Assembly: GCA_031546715.1 (NCBI GenBank)
Contig: JAVBKA010000238.1
Coordinates: 1-17,575, forward strand
Source of the DNA: JAVBKA01 sp031546715
GTDB taxonomy: Bacteria > Bacillota > Clostridia > Oscillospirales > UBA929
Length of the DNA: 17,575 nt
Reading direction: 5' to 3'
How positions within the stretch are numbered: position 1 is the stretch's first letter; the number at the start of each line of letters is the position of its first letter. A program made the position numbers and the translations under genes. Below, in pieces: positions 6,739 through 15,606 of the stretch. The notes below the pieces were generated by a model. That model was not told the DNA's origin and did not search any database. It saw only the letters and a list, made by a program, of their open reading frames with translations.

Positions 6739-9621
6739 TTACCGCCTTTTAAGTAATATAGTTTTAATTTCAAAACCAGTAAAGCTTAGTCCTGTAAGCT
6801 CCGCAGGCATTTGGCAGTTTTCCAGAAGGTCTGTGATGTAGGCGGTATCATAGGGCAGAGTGGTAACAACGTCAGTCACGGCGGTTTTGCCTAAGCTCTC
6901 ATAAAGCCTGAGAATAACGCCGCTACCGTCCTCGGCTTCCTTGATTGTTTCCAGCACAATTGAGGGATTTGTTGTGTATGCAATTCTGTCAAAAGCTTCT
7001 GCGGTGGGCACTAGCGGGTTGTTTAGGCGATAGCCCTCGGCAATGACTTTTTGTAAATCGTCATCGCCTTTAAACGGACAAAATGCGTACTTAAAGTGAT
7101 GAGTTCCTTTGTCAGCCTGTTTGTCGGGAAAAATAGGGGAGCGCAGGAGGTTAAGACTGATAACACCGTTTTTAATCCTGTGACCGTATTTGCAGTTGTT
7201 TAGAAGCGCGAATCCGTGGTCCCCCTCGGACACAGCCACCCATTTATGGGCGCAAACTTCAAATTGTGCCTTCTCAACAGAATCTCGCTCAGTGGTGGTG
7301 CGTTCAATATGCCCCATTTGGATTTCACATTTGACGGTTTCGCCGTATGCAGCAGGCGAAAACTCCGCTCTTAACATTTTTAGCGTCTCGTGCCAGTCAA
7401 CCATAGTGTCAAACTTAACAGTGTCGCTACCGATTTCTAAAATGACGCTTTGCTTGACGGTGGAACGTCCGATGGTGTAGACAGTTGTGCGAATCACCCT
7501 TGCGCCGTCAATGGAGGTTGAGGAGCTTTTTGCGGAGAGGGTTTTATGGGGCTTTTTGTAATAGTTTTTATCAATGTCCCATGCGTTAAAGGGGATTTCA
7601 AAGCGGTCTGAATAAAGCGTTAGCCTGTTAAGAAGCCCGCCGCAATGTTCGAAGCCGTCAGTATCTGTACAGGAGCAAACTTCACCGTCAGCATTAAAGC
7701 GCAGTGTCAGCAAGCCGTTGGAAATGCTGTCTTTTGTAAAGGAAAGAGTGTCTTTTAAAGGGGCGATGGGGTGAAAGTGGGCAGCAGAGTATGGCGCAAG
7801 TGAGACATGATACCAGTGATTATTATGCAAAACATACTCCGCCCTTGCAAAGGAGGTATAATTTGCATAAAGCCCCTGTGCGCCTTCTCCCTGAATGGCT
7901 CGCAGCTTTTTTTCGATGACTTTGTAGCCCACGACAGCCTCGGTATTAACTCTGGTAATTGAAGTGCCGGGAATGATATCGTGGAATTGATACAACAAAA
8001 CCTCGCGCCAAAGCTCCGCAAAAAAGTCGTGAGGGTATGGTGTTCCGCCAAGAAGCCGTTGCACAGAGATAACCTCGGCGTTGTGCAAAAGTCGCTCACA
8101 TAGGCGGTTGTAATATTTATTTTTCGCCTGTGTCGTATATGTTCCCTGATGAGTTTCCAAATACAGCTCACCGCAATGAACATCAGACACGCCTAGGGTT
8201 TCAAGGTGCTTAAAAAAGTCCAGTGAGGTTGACATTTCTACCTTCGGCAAGCCGTACATATCACGCTGACGCTTAAGCAGCTCAAGATGAGTCTCCTGCG
8301 GACCTCCGCCGCCGTCACCTGCGCCGAAAACCAGCAGGGCAGTCCCCAAATCCTTTTCGGGGTATTGTTTTTCAGCTTTTAAGAGATTTTTCGGCGTTGC
8401 ATGGCTGTTATAGTCGCCTTCTGGCGGCATGTGCACTAAAACTCTGCTGCCGTCAATGCCTACCCAATAAAAGCTACGCTTTGGAAAGACATTGGTTTTA
8501 TTCCAAGCAAGCTTAATGGTTGAAAAATAATCCATTCCGCAACCCATTAAAATTTGCGGCAGGTTGCCGCTAAAGCCGAAGGCATCAGGCAGCCAGCACA
8601 GTTTAGGCTCTGTGCCAAGCTCCTCCTTGTAAAACCTAACGCCATAAACAGCCTGACGAATCAGCGATTCACCGCAGGGCATATTAGTGTCACATTCCGT
8701 CCAAAATCCGCCTTGCATTTCGATTCTTCCGTCAATCATGGCTTGCTTTACGTCTGCATATAGTTCAGGCTGCTGAGATTTCATCCAAGAAAGCTGTTGG
8801 GGCTGGCTGGTTGCGTATATATAATCGGGATATTTTTGAATATTCGTCAGCGCGTTTTTGTAGGTTCGAGCGGCTTTGCGATGGGTTTCTCGCAAGGGCC
8901 ACATCCACGCTAAATCCAAGTGTCCGTGCCCGACTGCGCTGAAAGTCAGATTAGAATCCGATGGCTTTTGCAAATGCTTCGCTAAAATGCGCCGTGCCGA
9001 TAGAACCTCGCCCTTTTCAAAGGCGGCGAAGCTTGATGTTAGTGACTTATTTATGTCGGCTTTCAGTTTTTTATTTTTGGTTTCAAGGGATAAATACATA
9101 AGCGTTAAGAAATCGTAGTAGTAATCAAAAAGCGATTTGTTGCAGTCTGCAACCCATGCGCCGCCGAAGATGGCGGGAACGATGTCGAGCATCATTAAGC
9201 CGTTATAGCCGCAGTCAACATATAGCTCAAATGAGCCTTCAGATGAAATACGAATTACACGAGCCTTTCCTGCACTGTGGGGCGATTCTGACGGCATCCA
9301 CACATCTGTAATGCTTTGGAGAATTGTGCCGTCCTTTGAGTAAACCAGCCCTTCGCCGCTGTTTTGCAGCAATAAAACAGGGTGCCGCAACCCCTCGGGA
9401 ACACTTCCTGTTAGCCGTAGCCACGCACACGCAAGCTTGCGACCCCATTGTGTTCCGCTAGCAATGGGGCGAAAGTCTGCCATGTTTAGCTCTGAAAACG
9501 GAATAGGCTCATTAGAGGTTATAATTTCAGCCGTCACATCGGATATTTTTGCATATATTTTCTTGCGGATTGCCAAAAGTCTACCCGCATTAACGGGATT
9601 TTTTAACAATGTAGTATTCAA
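6739..9621 (-). CDS. Alpha-mannosidase, glycoside hydrolase family 38
   Basis: 960 residues from the TTG at 9621. GGAGG lies 7 nt before it, whereas the upstream TTG at 9660 has no ribosome site and would place this GGAGG inside the gene. GH38 hallmarks: the zinc/active-site segment GHGHLDLAWMWPL (His232, His234, Asp236), the nucleophile region WLPDAFGFSGNLPQIL (Asp346), and the downstream GAGDGGGGPQETH segment. The C-terminal half is the usual beta-sandwich region. With no signal peptide it should act in the cytosol, releasing mannose from alpha-mannosides (retaining, metal-dependent). Bacterial members include enzymes acting on N-glycan fragments, plant-type oligosaccharides and mannosylglycerate; the linkage cannot be told here. 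It lies downstream of araC, with its own promoter, and is coupled to the symporter gene. Confidence 0.95.
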   Translation of the reverse strand: MNTTLLKNPVNAGRLLAIRKKIYAKISDVTAEIITSNEPIPFSELNMADFRPIASGTQWGRKLACAWLRLTGSVPEGLRHPVLLLQNSGEGLVYSKDGTILQSITDVWMPSESPHSAGKARVIRISSEGSFELYVDCGYNGLMMLDIVPAIFGGAWVADCNKSLFDYYYDFLTLMYLSLETKNKKLKADINKSLTSSFAAFEKGEVLSARRILAKHLQKPSDSNLTFSAVGHGHLDLAWMWPLRETHRKAARTYKNALTNIQKYPDYIYATSQPQQLSWMKSQQPELYADVKQAMIDGRIEMQGGFWTECDTNMPCGESLIRQAVYGVRFYKEELGTEPKLCWLPDAFGFSGNLPQILMGCGMDYFSTIKLAWNKTNVFPKRSFYWVGIDGSRVLVHMPPEGDYNSHATPKNLLKAEKQYPEKDLGTALLVFGAGDGGGGPQETHLELLKRQRDMYGLPKVEMSTSLDFFKHLETLGVSDVHCGELYLETHQGTYTTQAKNKYYNRLCERLLHNAEVISVQRLLGGTPYPHDFFAELWREVLLYQFHDIIPGTSITRVNTEAVVGYKVIEKKLRAIQGEGAQGLYANYTSFARAEYVLHNNHWYHVSLAPYSAAHFHPIAPLKDTLSFTKDSISNGLLTLRFNADGEVCSCTDTDGFEHCGGLLNRLTLYSDRFEIPFNAWDIDKNYYKKPHKTLSAKSSSTSIDGARVIRTTVYTIGRSTVKQSVILEIGSDTVKFDTMVDWHETLKMLRAEFSPAAYGETVKCEIQMGHIERTTTERDSVEKAQFEVCAHKWVAVSEGDHGFALLNNCKYGHRIKNGVISLNLLRSPIFPDKQADKGTHHFKYAFCPFKGDDDLQKVIAEGYRLNNPLVPTAEAFDRIAYTTNPSIVLETIKEAEDGSGVILRLYESLGKTAVTDVVTTLPYDTAYITDLLENCQMPAELTGLSFTGFEIKTILLKRR

Positions 9622-9648
9622 AGGTGCACCTCCGAGTATTTTGATGCT

Positions 9649-9697
9649 ATTGTACCGCAAAATATGGAAAATCGCAATACGAAAATCTATTTTCGTA
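9649..9697 (-). promoter_or_regulatory. Promoter of the GH38-symporter operon with adjoining palindromic operator candidate
   Basis: On the minus strand, -35 TTGCGA (9672-9677), a 17-bp spacer and -10 TACAAT (9649-9654) form a good sigma-A-type promoter. Immediately upstream of the -35, and overlapping the araC stop codon, is the perfect 20-bp palindrome TACGAAAATCTATTTTCGTA (9678-9697). Its place next to the -35 suits an activator site, possibly for the AraC protein, although AraC sites are more often direct repeats. It could also be a short terminator stem, but no T-run follows. Confidence 0.65.
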
Positions 9698-10865
9698 CAT
9701 TTTTCAAATACTCCCCTGGGGTACAGCCAACGTATCTTTTGAAGACAGTTTGAAAGTAGCTCTGTGATGAAAAGGAAAGACTGTCGCTCACCTGTGTGAT
9801 AGTAAGATTGGTGACTGTAAACAGCCGTTTTGCTTCGTCAATTCTTATCTGAGCAACAAACTCGCCGACTGTTTTGCCTGTTTCCAGTTGAAAGCGTTCA
9901 CACAGGTACGAGCGGTTAAGATATAATTCTTTGGCAATGTCTGAGGTGGTGATTTTTTTGTTGAGATTCCTTAAAACGTATCTCATAATGTCTCGCGCAA
10001 GCCGTGAACTACCCTCGCCGCATTTCAAGGTTTCAACCCGCTTTGTATAATCCATAAGCATCTCCATATTTAACATGGCGATGTCGCCGCCGCCAGTTAA
10101 AAGCTCGGCTTTTTGAATATACATATCACTCAGCACAAAGGCTGATTCCGAGGGCATACCTCCTGCAATTGCGGCACGGCTGATTAGAGTTGCAGAGCAG
10201 ATAAAGGTGTTTTTTCTTTGACGAAGCTCGTTTTGAGCTAGCAAACCAACTCTTCCAGTTGGCGGCTGAGCGCAAAGGTCTTGGATTACCTCAACATTCC
10301 CCGCCTTCACGGACGACAGCATCAGCTTCTCAAACTGATAGGTGTTGTGAGGCTCGTCAGGTCTGGCATCGCTTCTCACAACATCGTTTTTAGTGACAGG
10401 CTTGGTCGGATTGTTCGCCTTTATTAAATCAGAAACTGATAGCTTTTCTTCGTTGACAGCGTAATTAATAAAGCATATAATTTCCAAAAAATTTTCAAAA
10501 GGGTAGGGAACCATTTCAGCAAAATACTCTTGCAGAGCCGACATACGGTTGTTTGATTCCCCAAGTAGGCGCAATATGCCGTACAGCTCCTGCTTAACAG
10601 GACGAATTTTCGAGGTAGGACCAAGAATTAAGGTGACGTTATCTTTTTTTGATTTAATTATTCCAAAAAGAAGAAGATTTTCAGTTTCAACATAAAAAGC
10701 ACTGTCCTGACGGTCTTTAATTTCTCTTTGAACCAAAATCGACACATCGGGGTCAAAAATAAATTGGGAATAACGTTCAATAATTTGCCCGTTCTGATAT
10801 ACTCTTGTTTCCAGCCCTGTTAAATGTCCGAGCCCCTGACATAAATAGTTGTAGTCAATTTGCAC
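9687..10865 (-). CDS. AraC-family transcriptional regulator
   Basis: 392 residues from the GTG at 10865, which has GGGGTG 6 nt upstream; the GTG at 10874 overlaps that ribosome site and is less likely. The C-terminal 102 residues (about 291-392) hold the two helix-turn-helix motifs: KKITTSDIAKELYLNRSYLC, then ITQVSDSLSFSSQSYFQTVF, followed by the typical CTPGEYLK end. The N-terminal 290 residues are not a recognisable cupin and are presumably a ligand or signalling domain. It lies between the mannosidase-symporter operon (same strand, downstream) and the symporter-rhamnosidase operon (divergent), so it is the obvious local regulator of both, probably an activator responding to a sugar. Transcription may continue into the mannosidase gene 65 bp downstream. 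Confidence 0.9.
   Translation of the reverse strand: MQIDYNYLCQGLGHLTGLETRVYQNGQIIERYSQFIFDPDVSILVQREIKDRQDSAFYVETENLLLFGIIKSKKDNVTLILGPTSKIRPVKQELYGILRLLGESNNRMSALQEYFAEMVPYPFENFLEIICFINYAVNEEKLSVSDLIKANNPTKPVTKNDVVRSDARPDEPHNTYQFEKLMLSSVKAGNVEVIQDLCAQPPTGRVGLLAQNELRQRKNTFICSATLISRAAIAGGMPSESAFVLSDMYIQKAELLTGGGDIAMLNMEMLMDYTKRVETLKCGEGSSRLARDIMRYVLRNLNKKITTSDIAKELYLNRSYLCERFQLETGKTVGEFVAQIRIDEAKRLFTVTNLTITQVSDSLSFSSQSYFQTVFKRYVGCTPGEYLKNVRK
9889..9902. promoter_or_regulatory. Candidate catabolite-response element (cre) inside araC
   Basis: TGAAAGCGTTCACA matches every fixed position of the Gram-positive cre consensus TGWNANCGNTNWCA. It lies in coding sequence about 270 bp upstream of the mannosidase start, where CcpA could act as a roadblock to araC-to-mannosidase read-through. 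It may equally be a chance match driven by codons. Confidence 0.35.
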
Positions 10866-10943
10866 AAAAATCACCCCACATTCTTCTGCGACAATAATAT
10901 AATAAAACCAACAATATTACAAGAACATTTTTTTAAAGGGTAC

Positions 10944-10949
10944 TATAAT
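10944..10949 (+). promoter_or_regulatory. -10 element of the GPH symporter-rhamnosidase operon
   Basis: A perfect TATAAT lies 28 bp before the ATG at 10977. No acceptable -35 is found 16-18 bp upstream (the sequence there is about AAGAAC), the pattern expected of a promoter needing an activator such as the divergent AraC protein. The 111-bp gap must also hold the araC promoter; the best minus-strand candidate, TATATT with a weak TTCTTG at 18 bp, is not convincing. Confidence 0.55.
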
Positions 10950-10976
10950 TATGCCAGAAAAGGGTGTGTGGATTAT

Positions 10977-12431
10977 ATGATTGATAAGCTTTTGAAAAGT
11001 TCATTGTATCACGGTAAAATAATCGGAGACAAGGTCACGGCTAGAGAACGATGGTTCGGCTATTTGCTTGGACCTGCGGGGGCCTTGCTGTTAAATGCCG
11101 TACTGGCGACATATCTAAACGTTTATTACACTGATGTACTGGGCTTGACCTCGCTGTGGGGCGGGGCTTTTCTCGTCATTTTCCCCATTGCGTCAAAAAT
11201 AATAGACGCTTTTACCAACATTATTATGGGCTACATAATTGACAGAACAAAGTCGCGGCACGGAAAAGCACGTCCGTGGATATTGCTGTCTGCGCCTCTT
11301 TTGACGATTTTTGGTATCATGCTGTTCACTGTTCCCCAGTCCAACGCAACAGTGCAGGTTATTTGGATTATTTTATCCTACAATTTGTTCTTCTCCTTTG
11401 CCTACACAATGTTTAACATGAGCCACAACCTGATGGTGCCGCTTTCAACCCGTGATTCCACCCAAAGAGGAAAGCTTTCAGTTTTCAATCAAATTGCCAC
11501 GATTATGATGAGCGGAATTCTGGTGGCTTTGGTGTTTCCAATGATTATTATGCCGATAATCGGCATTGACAAGGGTCTTTGGATTACTGTTATGAGCATT
11601 ATTTCCATAATAGCACTGCCTCTCACGCTTTTGGAGTATTACTTCACGAAAGAGCGTGTCACCGAGGAATCAGCGGGCAGTAATATAGGAGAAATCCCGT
11701 ACCTAAAGCAGCTAAAGGCGGTTTTTACCAACAAATACATGATAATAATTTTTAGCTATTTTCTTATATTTACCATTGGCATGAGCATCAAAAATCTGAG
11801 TCTCGTTTACTATTGTAACTACGTTCTCGGAACATACAACGACGGCACGACCCAAATGCTGGTTTCAATGATAGGCGGCATACCTATGGGCATTGGAATT
11901 TTCGCAGTATGGCCTTTAGCCAAAAAGTTTGGCAAGCGTAATATTACTATGGTTGGCTTCGTGCTTTATGCCATCGGAAGTGCAATTTGTTGGATATTTC
12001 CGACAGATATGGCCGTTGTCTTAGTGGGGCAATTTATCAAAAACATTGGCGGATTACCCTGCGCCTATGTCTTTATGGCATTGGTTGCGGATTCGCTGGA
12101 CGACATAGAGTGGAGGTCGGGCTTTCGTTGTGATGGCGTTGCAATGTCAATTTATAACACAATAGCCGTAGCTATTGTGGGAGTATGTACGGGTATTTTT
12201 AACGGATTGCTCTCGGCGTCAGGTTATATAGCTCCCTTTTATAACGCAGCAGGTGAGTTTATCGCCGTTCAACCCCAAGGCACAAAGAGCATGATAACCT
12301 TTACCTTTGTGGGACTTGAAACAATTACAAGCATCATTTTAATCGCCTTGCTTGCCTTTTTGACCGTTGAGAAAGGCTTGAGCGACAAGCAGGCTGAAAT
12401 TAAAGCTCGCCGTGAAGCAAAGGCGGAATAA
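10977..12431 (+). CDS. GPH-family sugar symporter with altered cation-site motif
   Basis: 484 residues, about 12 membrane helices, GPH family. The start is set at the ATG at 10977. The frame is open to 10860, but that would translate through the TATAAT at 10944 and overlap the araC start. AAGGG lies 12 nt upstream and is only a moderate ribosome site. The family signature is present in altered form: DAFTNIIMGYIIDRTKSR at residues 77-94, where the second Asp and the Pro of the usual D-x-x-x-D-P are Asn and Ile. The basic loop and KARPWIL are kept. The next gene (GH78) begins 14 nt downstream after a strong GGAGG, so the pair form an operon, and the likely cargo is a rhamnose-containing glycoside (inferred). 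Confidence 0.9.
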   Translation: MIDKLLKSSLYHGKIIGDKVTARERWFGYLLGPAGALLLNAVLATYLNVYYTDVLGLTSLWGGAFLVIFPIASKIIDAFTNIIMGYIIDRTKSRHGKARPWILLSAPLLTIFGIMLFTVPQSNATVQVIWIILSYNLFFSFAYTMFNMSHNLMVPLSTRDSTQRGKLSVFNQIATIMMSGILVALVFPMIIMPIIGIDKGLWITVMSIISIIALPLTLLEYYFTKERVTEESAGSNIGEIPYLKQLKAVFTNKYMIIIFSYFLIFTIGMSIKNLSLVYYCNYVLGTYNDGTTQMLVSMIGGIPMGIGIFAVWPLAKKFGKRNITMVGFVLYAIGSAICWIFPTDMAVVLVGQFIKNIGGLPCAYVFMALVADSLDDIEWRSGFRCDGVAMSIYNTIAVAIVGVCTGIFNGLLSASGYIAPFYNAAGEFIAVQPQGTKSMITFTFVGLETITSIILIALLAFLTVEKGLSDKQAEIKARREAKAE

Positions 12432-12445
12432 ATAAGGAGGTCTTT

Positions 12446-15018
12446 ATGGTGAAAATATCTTGGATTAAAGTCAACAACATGAAAAAAGACTGTGTTACCG
12501 ATATTCCGCCCATCATCTCCTTTGCCTTGGAGTCGGACAAAGAGGGCGAAGCACTTGAAAAAGCGGTCATAACCATCGGTGATTGGAGCTTAGAAACCAC
12601 TGACCAGATTAATAATGTATACACAGGCAAGCTTTCCCCGTTCTGCACCTATGAGGTTCACATAAAAGCCATTGGCAAAAGCGGAGAAACCGCAGAGGGT
12701 ACTACGTCATTTTCCACAGGCAGAATGAACACACCGTGGAAAGCAAGGTGGATAACCGATGCTAGCCACGATTTTCCCAAGAAAACGTCACCCACGCCAA
12801 TGACCTTCCGCCAAAGCTTTGCCGTGACAAAAACCATTCGCTGCGCTTGGATAAACGCAAGTGCTCTTGGCGTATACGAGATTTTACTAAATGGAGAAAA
12901 GGTCGGACAGGATTATTTTGCGCCGGGTTTAACCTCCTACAAGCATCAAATTCAATATCAAACTTATGATATAAAAGAGCAGTTGAAGGATAAAAATAGT
13001 ATAATCGCCGTTGTTGCAGGCGGTTGGGCGGCAGGCTCGTTTAATTACATTAGAAAAAATAAAATCAGTGCGGACAGACAGGCTTTTTGTGCGAGCTCAG
13101 CATTGAATACAGCGATGGAAGCTGCGAAACCATTTGTACGGATGAGCATTGGGAGGTTACAACACAGGGAAATTATCGCTTAGCAGAGTGGTATGACGGT
13201 GAAACTTATGATTCTACTGTAAATTTGAATAAAGCAATCTGGAAAAATGCAGATGTTACTGCACCTAGAGGCAACCCCGACATTATCGCACAATATGGTT
13301 ATCCTGTTCGTATGCAGGAGGCAAAAAAGCTTATATCTTGCGCGGTATCGCCCAGCGGAGAGTTGATTTACGACTTTGGTCAGAATTTTGCGGGAGTAAT
13401 TTCAGCGCAAATCCAAGGAACAAAAGGGCAAACCGTAGTATTTCGCCATGCGGAAGTCCTTGTTGACGGTGAGCTGTTTGTGAAATCGCTCCGTACTGCA
13501 AAGGCTACTGCTACCTATATTTGCAAAAACGGTCAGCAGTCCTACTCACCTCGGCTTACATATATGGGATTTAGATATGTGGGCGTCAGCGGTATAACAA
13601 AAGATAATTTGGACCTTTCCGGACTGGTTTTGCACTCTGATTTTGAGGAAGTCGGCAGCTTTGAATGCTCAAATGTAATGATAAATCAGCTCCAAAGTAA
13701 TATTCAGTGGGGCGGAAAATCAAATTTTGTGGATATTCCGACAGATTGCCCCCAACGTGACGAACGCCAAGGTTGGACAGGGGACATCGCTGTTTTTGCC
13801 CGAACAGCGTGTTATAATTTTGATATGAGCCGTTTTATTGATAAATGGCTGTTAGATATGCAAAAAGAACAAGGTTCTGGTGGCGGATTGCCTATGGTTA
13901 TCCCTCGAGCGGGCGACTCTTGGCCGTCAATGGCAAATTCTTGTTGGGGCGATAGCTGCGTTCTTGTACCGTGGGCGGAGTACCTTGCACGAGGAAATAT
14001 TCAGCTTTTGGAAAAACAGTACCCAACCATAAAAAGGTTTCTAAAGGCGGCAAAATGGTGGTCGGCGTTTCTTTCGTTTAGACCGAGAGACAGATATATC
14101 TGGAGATTTCCGTTTCATTTCGGAGACTGGTGCGCTCCTGATGAATCGGCAAAACAGTGGATTGGAAAAGGGAAGTGGGTTGCTACCGCTTATTTTGCCA
14201 ATTCCTGCGCAATTACAGCAGAGATTGCATCTATTCTAGGCAAAAAAGAGGATGCCAGCTACTATTTGCGGCTGCGTGAAAAAATTATAGATTCCTTCCG
14301 TAAGGTATTTACCGACGGCAAGGGTAAATTGAAAAAGGAATTTCAAACGGCTTACGTTTTACCGCTTTATTTTGGGATGACTAAGGGCGGCGAAACCAAA
14401 GAAATGGCAAAAAATCTCGCCCGCCTAGTCCGCGAAGCAGGTAACCACCTGACCACAGGGTTTACGGGAACACCCTACCTACTGTTTGCCCTTTCTGACA
14501 ATGGCTACATGGACACAGCCTATGACCTACTGCTTCAAGATACCTGCCCTTCATGGTTATACGAAGTAAAGGCAGGAGGCACAACAGTTTGGGAACGCTG
14601 GGATGCTCTGCGTCCTGACGGAACAGTCAACATTGGCGACCTGCAAGGGAAAAAATCAGACGAAAGCTCCGGCGGTGGCATGGTGTCTTTTAACCACTAC
14701 GCAAACGGCGCAGTAGGCGACTGGCTTTACAGACGTATAGCCGGAATTGAAGCCACCAGCGGCGGCTACAAAACCTTCCAAATCAAGCCCCTCCTCGGCG
14801 GCGGCATCACATGGGCAAAAGGCACCGTGAGTACACCCTACGGCGAAGTTAAATCTGATTGGCACATAAACAACAACCTCTTTGTAATTCAAGTAACCGT
14901 CCCTGTCTCAACCTCCTGCACCCTAGTACTACCAAATCAAGCCACCTACCACATAAAAAGCGGACATTATACCTTTGAATGCAACCTGAATAGTACACAA
15001 CAGAATAAAACAACATAA
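12446..15018 (+). pseudogene. Alpha-L-rhamnosidase, glycoside hydrolase family 78, frameshifted at about 13087
   Basis: The ATG at 12446 follows GGAGG by 5 nt. The first frame gives the N-terminal rhamnosidase domains, including LGVYEILLNGEKVGQDYFAP at residues 141-160, but after Phe214 it goes out of register and stops at 13181-13183. The rest continues in the -1 frame from 13087 to the stop at 15016-15018. Joined by one extra base, the protein would be 857 residues, normal for GH78. It has the conserved DCPQRDERQGWTGD segment, an intact (alpha/alpha)6 region with WERWDAL, and a C-terminal beta-sandwich. The break lies in CTTTTTG (13083-13089), where six T would restore the frame. Everything else is well kept, so a recent deletion, a sequencing homopolymer error or slippage are all possible. 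No signal peptide is seen. If functional it would release L-rhamnose in the cytosol. Confidence 0.88.
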
Positions 15019-15051
15019 AGAAAGAGTCGACCCAGTCGGCTCTTTCTTTAT
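15015..15051 (+). terminator. Rho-independent terminator of the rhamnosidase operon
   Basis: A 17-bp stem (15015-15031 with 15035-15051, one G-T pair, 3-nt loop) starts within the rhamnosidase stop codon. Its descending arm is T-rich (CTCTTTCTTTAT). It is purely structural evidence but very strong. Confidence 0.88.
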
Positions 15052-15079
15052 CGTTTATGTATTTGTGACAACAAATCAA

Positions 15080-15134
15080 CAAACCTCGGGCGAACAAAGT
15101 TCGCCCCTACGCACGATTCACCCAAAATGCAGCA
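15080..15134. repeat. Intergenic repeat unit, copy 1
   Basis: 55 bp containing the palindrome GGGCGAAC-AAA-GTTCGCCC (15088-15106), then CCTACGC and, after a variable stretch, ACCCAAAATGCAGCA. It matches copy 2 at 15410-15463 except for a few substitutions and a 1-bp gap. A further hairpin (GGCAAG at 15137-15142 with CTTGCC at 15152-15157) follows it. Confidence 0.85.
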
Positions 15135-15304
15135 ACGGCAAGAGCAAAGCCCTTGCCCTACAGTCCGTAGCCACACGCTACAAAACACCACTACACCCCC
15201 ACCCTAGCAAATAGCCGAACCCCTATACTCAGGACGAGCGCGACGCGCCCAGTCCGCCCGTACACCAGCCCATCAGGCGCATCCAAAAGGGTGCTTTGCA
15301 CGAT

Positions 15305-15324
15305 GGCGGCAGACGTCTGCCGCC
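15305..15324. repeat. Perfect 20-bp GC-rich palindrome
   Basis: GGCGGCAGACGTCTGCCGCC is fully self-complementary with no loop bases. It sits in the middle of the non-coding mosaic, about 90 bp before the second repeat unit. It could be a protein site or the stem of a transposable palindromic element; there is no evidence for either. Confidence 0.85.
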
Positions 15325-15409
15325 AATCGCTTTACCACCCTTCGTAAAGGAAGTGCTCCCGCGGCATGAGCGGGACGAGAAAAAACATCCGATTATACCA
15401 AAGAAGCAG

Positions 15410-15463
15410 CAAACCTCGGGCGAACAATGTTCGCCCCTACGCCGATTTACCCAAAATGCAGCA
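15410..15463. repeat. Intergenic repeat unit, copy 2
   Basis: 54 bp matching copy 1 at 15080-15134, in the same orientation, with the palindrome GGGCGAAC-AAT-GTTCGCCC at 15418-15436. Only the 3-nt loop centre and a few outer bases differ. It is followed by another hairpin, GGTGCG (15479-15484) with CGCACC (15495-15500). Confidence 0.85.
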
Positions 15464-15606
15464 TCCCACCGTTCGTAGGGTGCGACGTCCTCGGCGCACC
15501 GCCGTTCTTGTCCACGCACCGTATCGCCAAGGGGACGTGCGCAACGCCGCTGCGCTGTGTTGCGTTTTTTTACGATTATTTGGTTCGCGCGGCTCAAGGA
15601 TGGGTT

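Noticed and set aside
7190..8183. Open frames of 96 and 142 codons overlapping the GH38 gene
   Set aside because: They are shadow frames of a strongly coding region without ribosome sites or recognisable domains.
9622..9660. Longer start for the mannosidase at the TTG at 9660
   Set aside because: No ribosome site precedes it, and the GGAGG that fits the TTG at 9621 would then lie inside the gene.
10860..10976. Longer start for the plus-strand GPH symporter
   Set aside because: The extra 39 codons cover the TATAAT and the divergent araC start region and lack symporter character.
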